DNA of 64,000 bases from Terriglobia bacterium (GTDB lineage Bacteria > Acidobacteriota > UBA6911). The stretch's first letter is position 1; the number at the start of each line of letters is the position of its first letter. Shown here one piece after another: positions 62,636 through 64,000 of the stretch. A model generated the notes under the pieces. It had not been told where the DNA came from, did no database searches, and saw nothing but the letters and a program-made list of their open reading frames with translations. The DNA is taken from positions 1 through 64,000 of the forward strand of contig JAIQGI010000051.1 in the NCBI GenBank assembly GCA_020072565.1. The letters are read 5' to 3'. A program made the translations under genes and the position numbers.

Positions 62636-64000
62636 TTACACCCATTTGCCCTCTCCTTCGACGATTGTGACATAGCGATCGATGGGCGGATTGACGAAGC
62701 GCTCGACCTTGTCTGAAGGCGGGGGCCATTTTACTTCGATCCAATCCATCTTGGTGCGCGGGCCCAAGCCCAGCACGACGCGCGGGTCGTGTGCCGAGAG
62801 AAAGCCGCCGCGGCCGACGAGCCAGCGGTGGCGCTGGAAGTCTCCCGACTGATAGGTGATCTTCGCACCGATGGCGTCGGGATTGGCCTTGCGGCCCCTG
62901 AGTCTGACACCGAGCCAGTGGTTTTGCCGGCCGGCGTTGTTCCGCAGCAGGATCGGCGGACCGTCGTTGGTCGAAATCAGCAGATCCACCGAGCCGTTGT
63001 TGTCGAAATCGCCGAGCGCCAGCCCGCGTGCGCCAATGTCTTTGGCAAAGATGGGCCCGCTCTGCGCGCTGACGTTTTGCCAGCGCCCCCCGGAATTGCG
63101 GAAGAGCAGCATCGGCTCGTTATACTTCACATCGGGGATGCGCTGCTGCACGACCGTGTCCACGTGAGCGTTGCACAAAATCAGGTCGATGTCGCCGTCG
63201 TTGTCGTAGTCAAAGAGGCGGCTCCCCATTCCGCTCATGCGCATGGTGGCGGCACCGATGCCGCTGGGTATCGAAAGGTCGTCAAAAATCTCATTCTTCA
63301 GATTCCGATAGAGCGAGTACATCTCGTGGTCTATGGTGGTGGTGAAGAGGTCGATCCAGCCGTCCTGGTCGAAGTCGGCGGCGTCCACGCACATGGTGGA
63401 GCGGGCCACGCCCATGACATTGTAAGCGACGCCGCTGAGGGGGCCTATGTCTTCGAATTTGCCCTTGCGGTTGGCGAAGAGGAAAGCGGGGAGTTTGTCG
63501 TTGGAAACGAGCAGGTCCATCCAGCCATCGTTGTTGATGTCAGCCGCCACGACCCCCCAGGCCTTGGCCTCTTTGAGGAGACCCACTTCGCGGGTGACGT
63601 CGGTAAAGGTGCCGTCGCCGTTGTTGTGGAACAGCCGACATGGTAATCCTGGATACGCAGTCGGCATGCAGTAGGCGCGCAGGGCCGGGGTGCCGCAGTA
63701 AATGTTTTTCGCCTTGCTGAATTCCAGGAACTCGCAGACGAACAGGTCGAGGCGGCCGTCGTTGTCGTAGTCGAACCAGACGGCGCTGGTGGACCAGCCC
63801 GGCGCGGCTACGCCGGCCTTCTCCGTCACGTCGGTGAAAGTGCCATCCCCGTTGTTGTGATAGAGGACGTTGCGCGGGTACTGCGTGACGTAAAGATCGG
63901 GGAATCCGTCGCCGTCGTAATCCCCGACCGCGACGCCCATTCCATAGGCAGTGCCGAAGGCGCCCGCGCGTTCGGTTACATCGGTGAACGTGCCGTCGCG
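62636..64000 (-). CDS. CRTAC1-like FG-GAP/ASPIC protein, partial at window edge
   Basis: The frame is open from the right edge of the window (DGTFTDVTERAGAFGTAYG precedes the first internal Met at 63940), so the N-terminus lies beyond 64000. At least 454 residues are visible. FG-GAP/VCBS loops such as DYDGDGFPDLYV, DYDNDGRLDLFV and DNNGSVDLLIS are followed by a C-terminal ASPIC/UnbV domain (RVVLGLGPRTKMDWIEVKWP). It is a paralogue of the 54892-56604 gene. The TPR gene follows after a palindromic spacer and may be co-transcribed. Confidence 0.92.
   Translation of the reverse strand, partial: RDGTFTDVTERAGAFGTAYGMGVAVGDYDGDGFPDLYVTQYPRNVLYHNNGDGTFTDVTEKAGVAAPGWSTSAVWFDYDNDGRLDLFVCEFLEFSKAKNIYCGTPALRAYCMPTAYPGLPCRLFHNNGDGTFTDVTREVGLLKEAKAWGVVAADINNDGWMDLLVSNDKLPAFLFANRKGKFEDIGPLSGVAYNVMGVARSTMCVDAADFDQDGWIDLFTTTIDHEMYSLYRNLKNEIFDDLSIPSGIGAATMRMSGMGSRLFDYDNDGDIDLILCNAHVDTVVQQRIPDVKYNEPMLLFRNSGGRWQNVSAQSGPIFAKDIGARGLALGDFDNNGSVDLLISTNDGPPILLRNNAGRQNHWLGVRLRGRKANPDAIGAKITYQSGDFQRHRWLVGRGGFLSAHDPRVVLGLGPRTKMDWIEVKWPPPSDKVERFVNPPIDRYVTIVEGEGKWV

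Noticed and set aside
62478-62744. N-terminal extension of the TPR protein to 62744
   Set aside because: It would read through the palindromic pair at 62484-62590 and into the end of the ASPIC gene, so the extra ~89 residues are not credible.

Overview
The window looks like a chromosomal segment of an Acidobacteriota bacterium, probably a soil or sediment polysaccharide degrader of the Solibacter/Bryobacter type. This is inferred from gene content: a 1,269-residue Oar-like TonB-dependent receptor with an N-terminal carboxypeptidase-regulatory-like domain, two CRTAC1-type FG-GAP/ASPIC proteins with a TPR protein beside one of them, Tat-exported hydrolases, a relic of an FtsX/MacB-type permease, S9 and M28 exopeptidases, and a GC-rich sequence with Gly/Arg-rich linkers. 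No rRNA, tRNA, CRISPR array or intact transposase was recognised.

Layout. 0.4-13.4 kb: amidohydrolase, Na/Pi cotransporter with PhoU-like tail, M28 peptidase, a divergent GH127-type enzyme, a small secreted protein made of exact 50-residue repeats, a Tat-exported six-hairpin-type protein and a TonB C-terminal protein. 13.4-18.3 kb: a MITE-like element, a GH42-like glycosidase coupled to a CBM9-like protein, and a secreted protein whose frame continues through an in-frame TGA (candidate selenoprotein). 18.5-28.3 kb: SLC5-type symporter, a GH127 with a discoidin-like tail, and two divergent S9 peptidases, the second frameshifted. 28.5-40.8 kb: a minus-strand catabolic block with two more GH127-type enzymes flanking a FAD oxidoreductase, MFS transporter, beta-hydroxyacid dehydrogenase, split transketolase, Asp/Glu-racemase-like protein and a xylose-isomerase-like TIM barrel. 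40.8-45.7 kb: repeat-rich spacers around a large DUF5695-like protein, including a 17-copy 19-bp minisatellite. 45.7-50.4 kb: a GH20/GH67-like protein and a GH39 enzyme. 50.7-64 kb: the TonB receptor with a clear promoter and terminator, an ASPIC protein, a nitrilase-family amidohydrolase, a relic of the GH42-like gene, a second DUF5695-like paralogue, a TPR protein and a partial ASPIC protein.

Function. The genes suggest breakdown of plant cell-wall or exopolysaccharide side chains. Exported glycosidases (four GH127-type, GH39, GH42-like, GH20/67-like and perhaps the two DUF5695-like proteins) would release sugars, the TonB receptor and the SSS and MFS carriers would import them, and the split transketolase with its isomerase, dehydrogenase and racemase-like partners would process an unusual, possibly branched or acidic, pentose. 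The substrate is inference.

Most striking are (i) the in-frame TGA at 17053-17055 with 44 further well-formed codons and a SECIS-like hairpin, (ii) the split-transketolase sugar pathway, and (iii) several intergenic palindrome families whose copies recur across the window.
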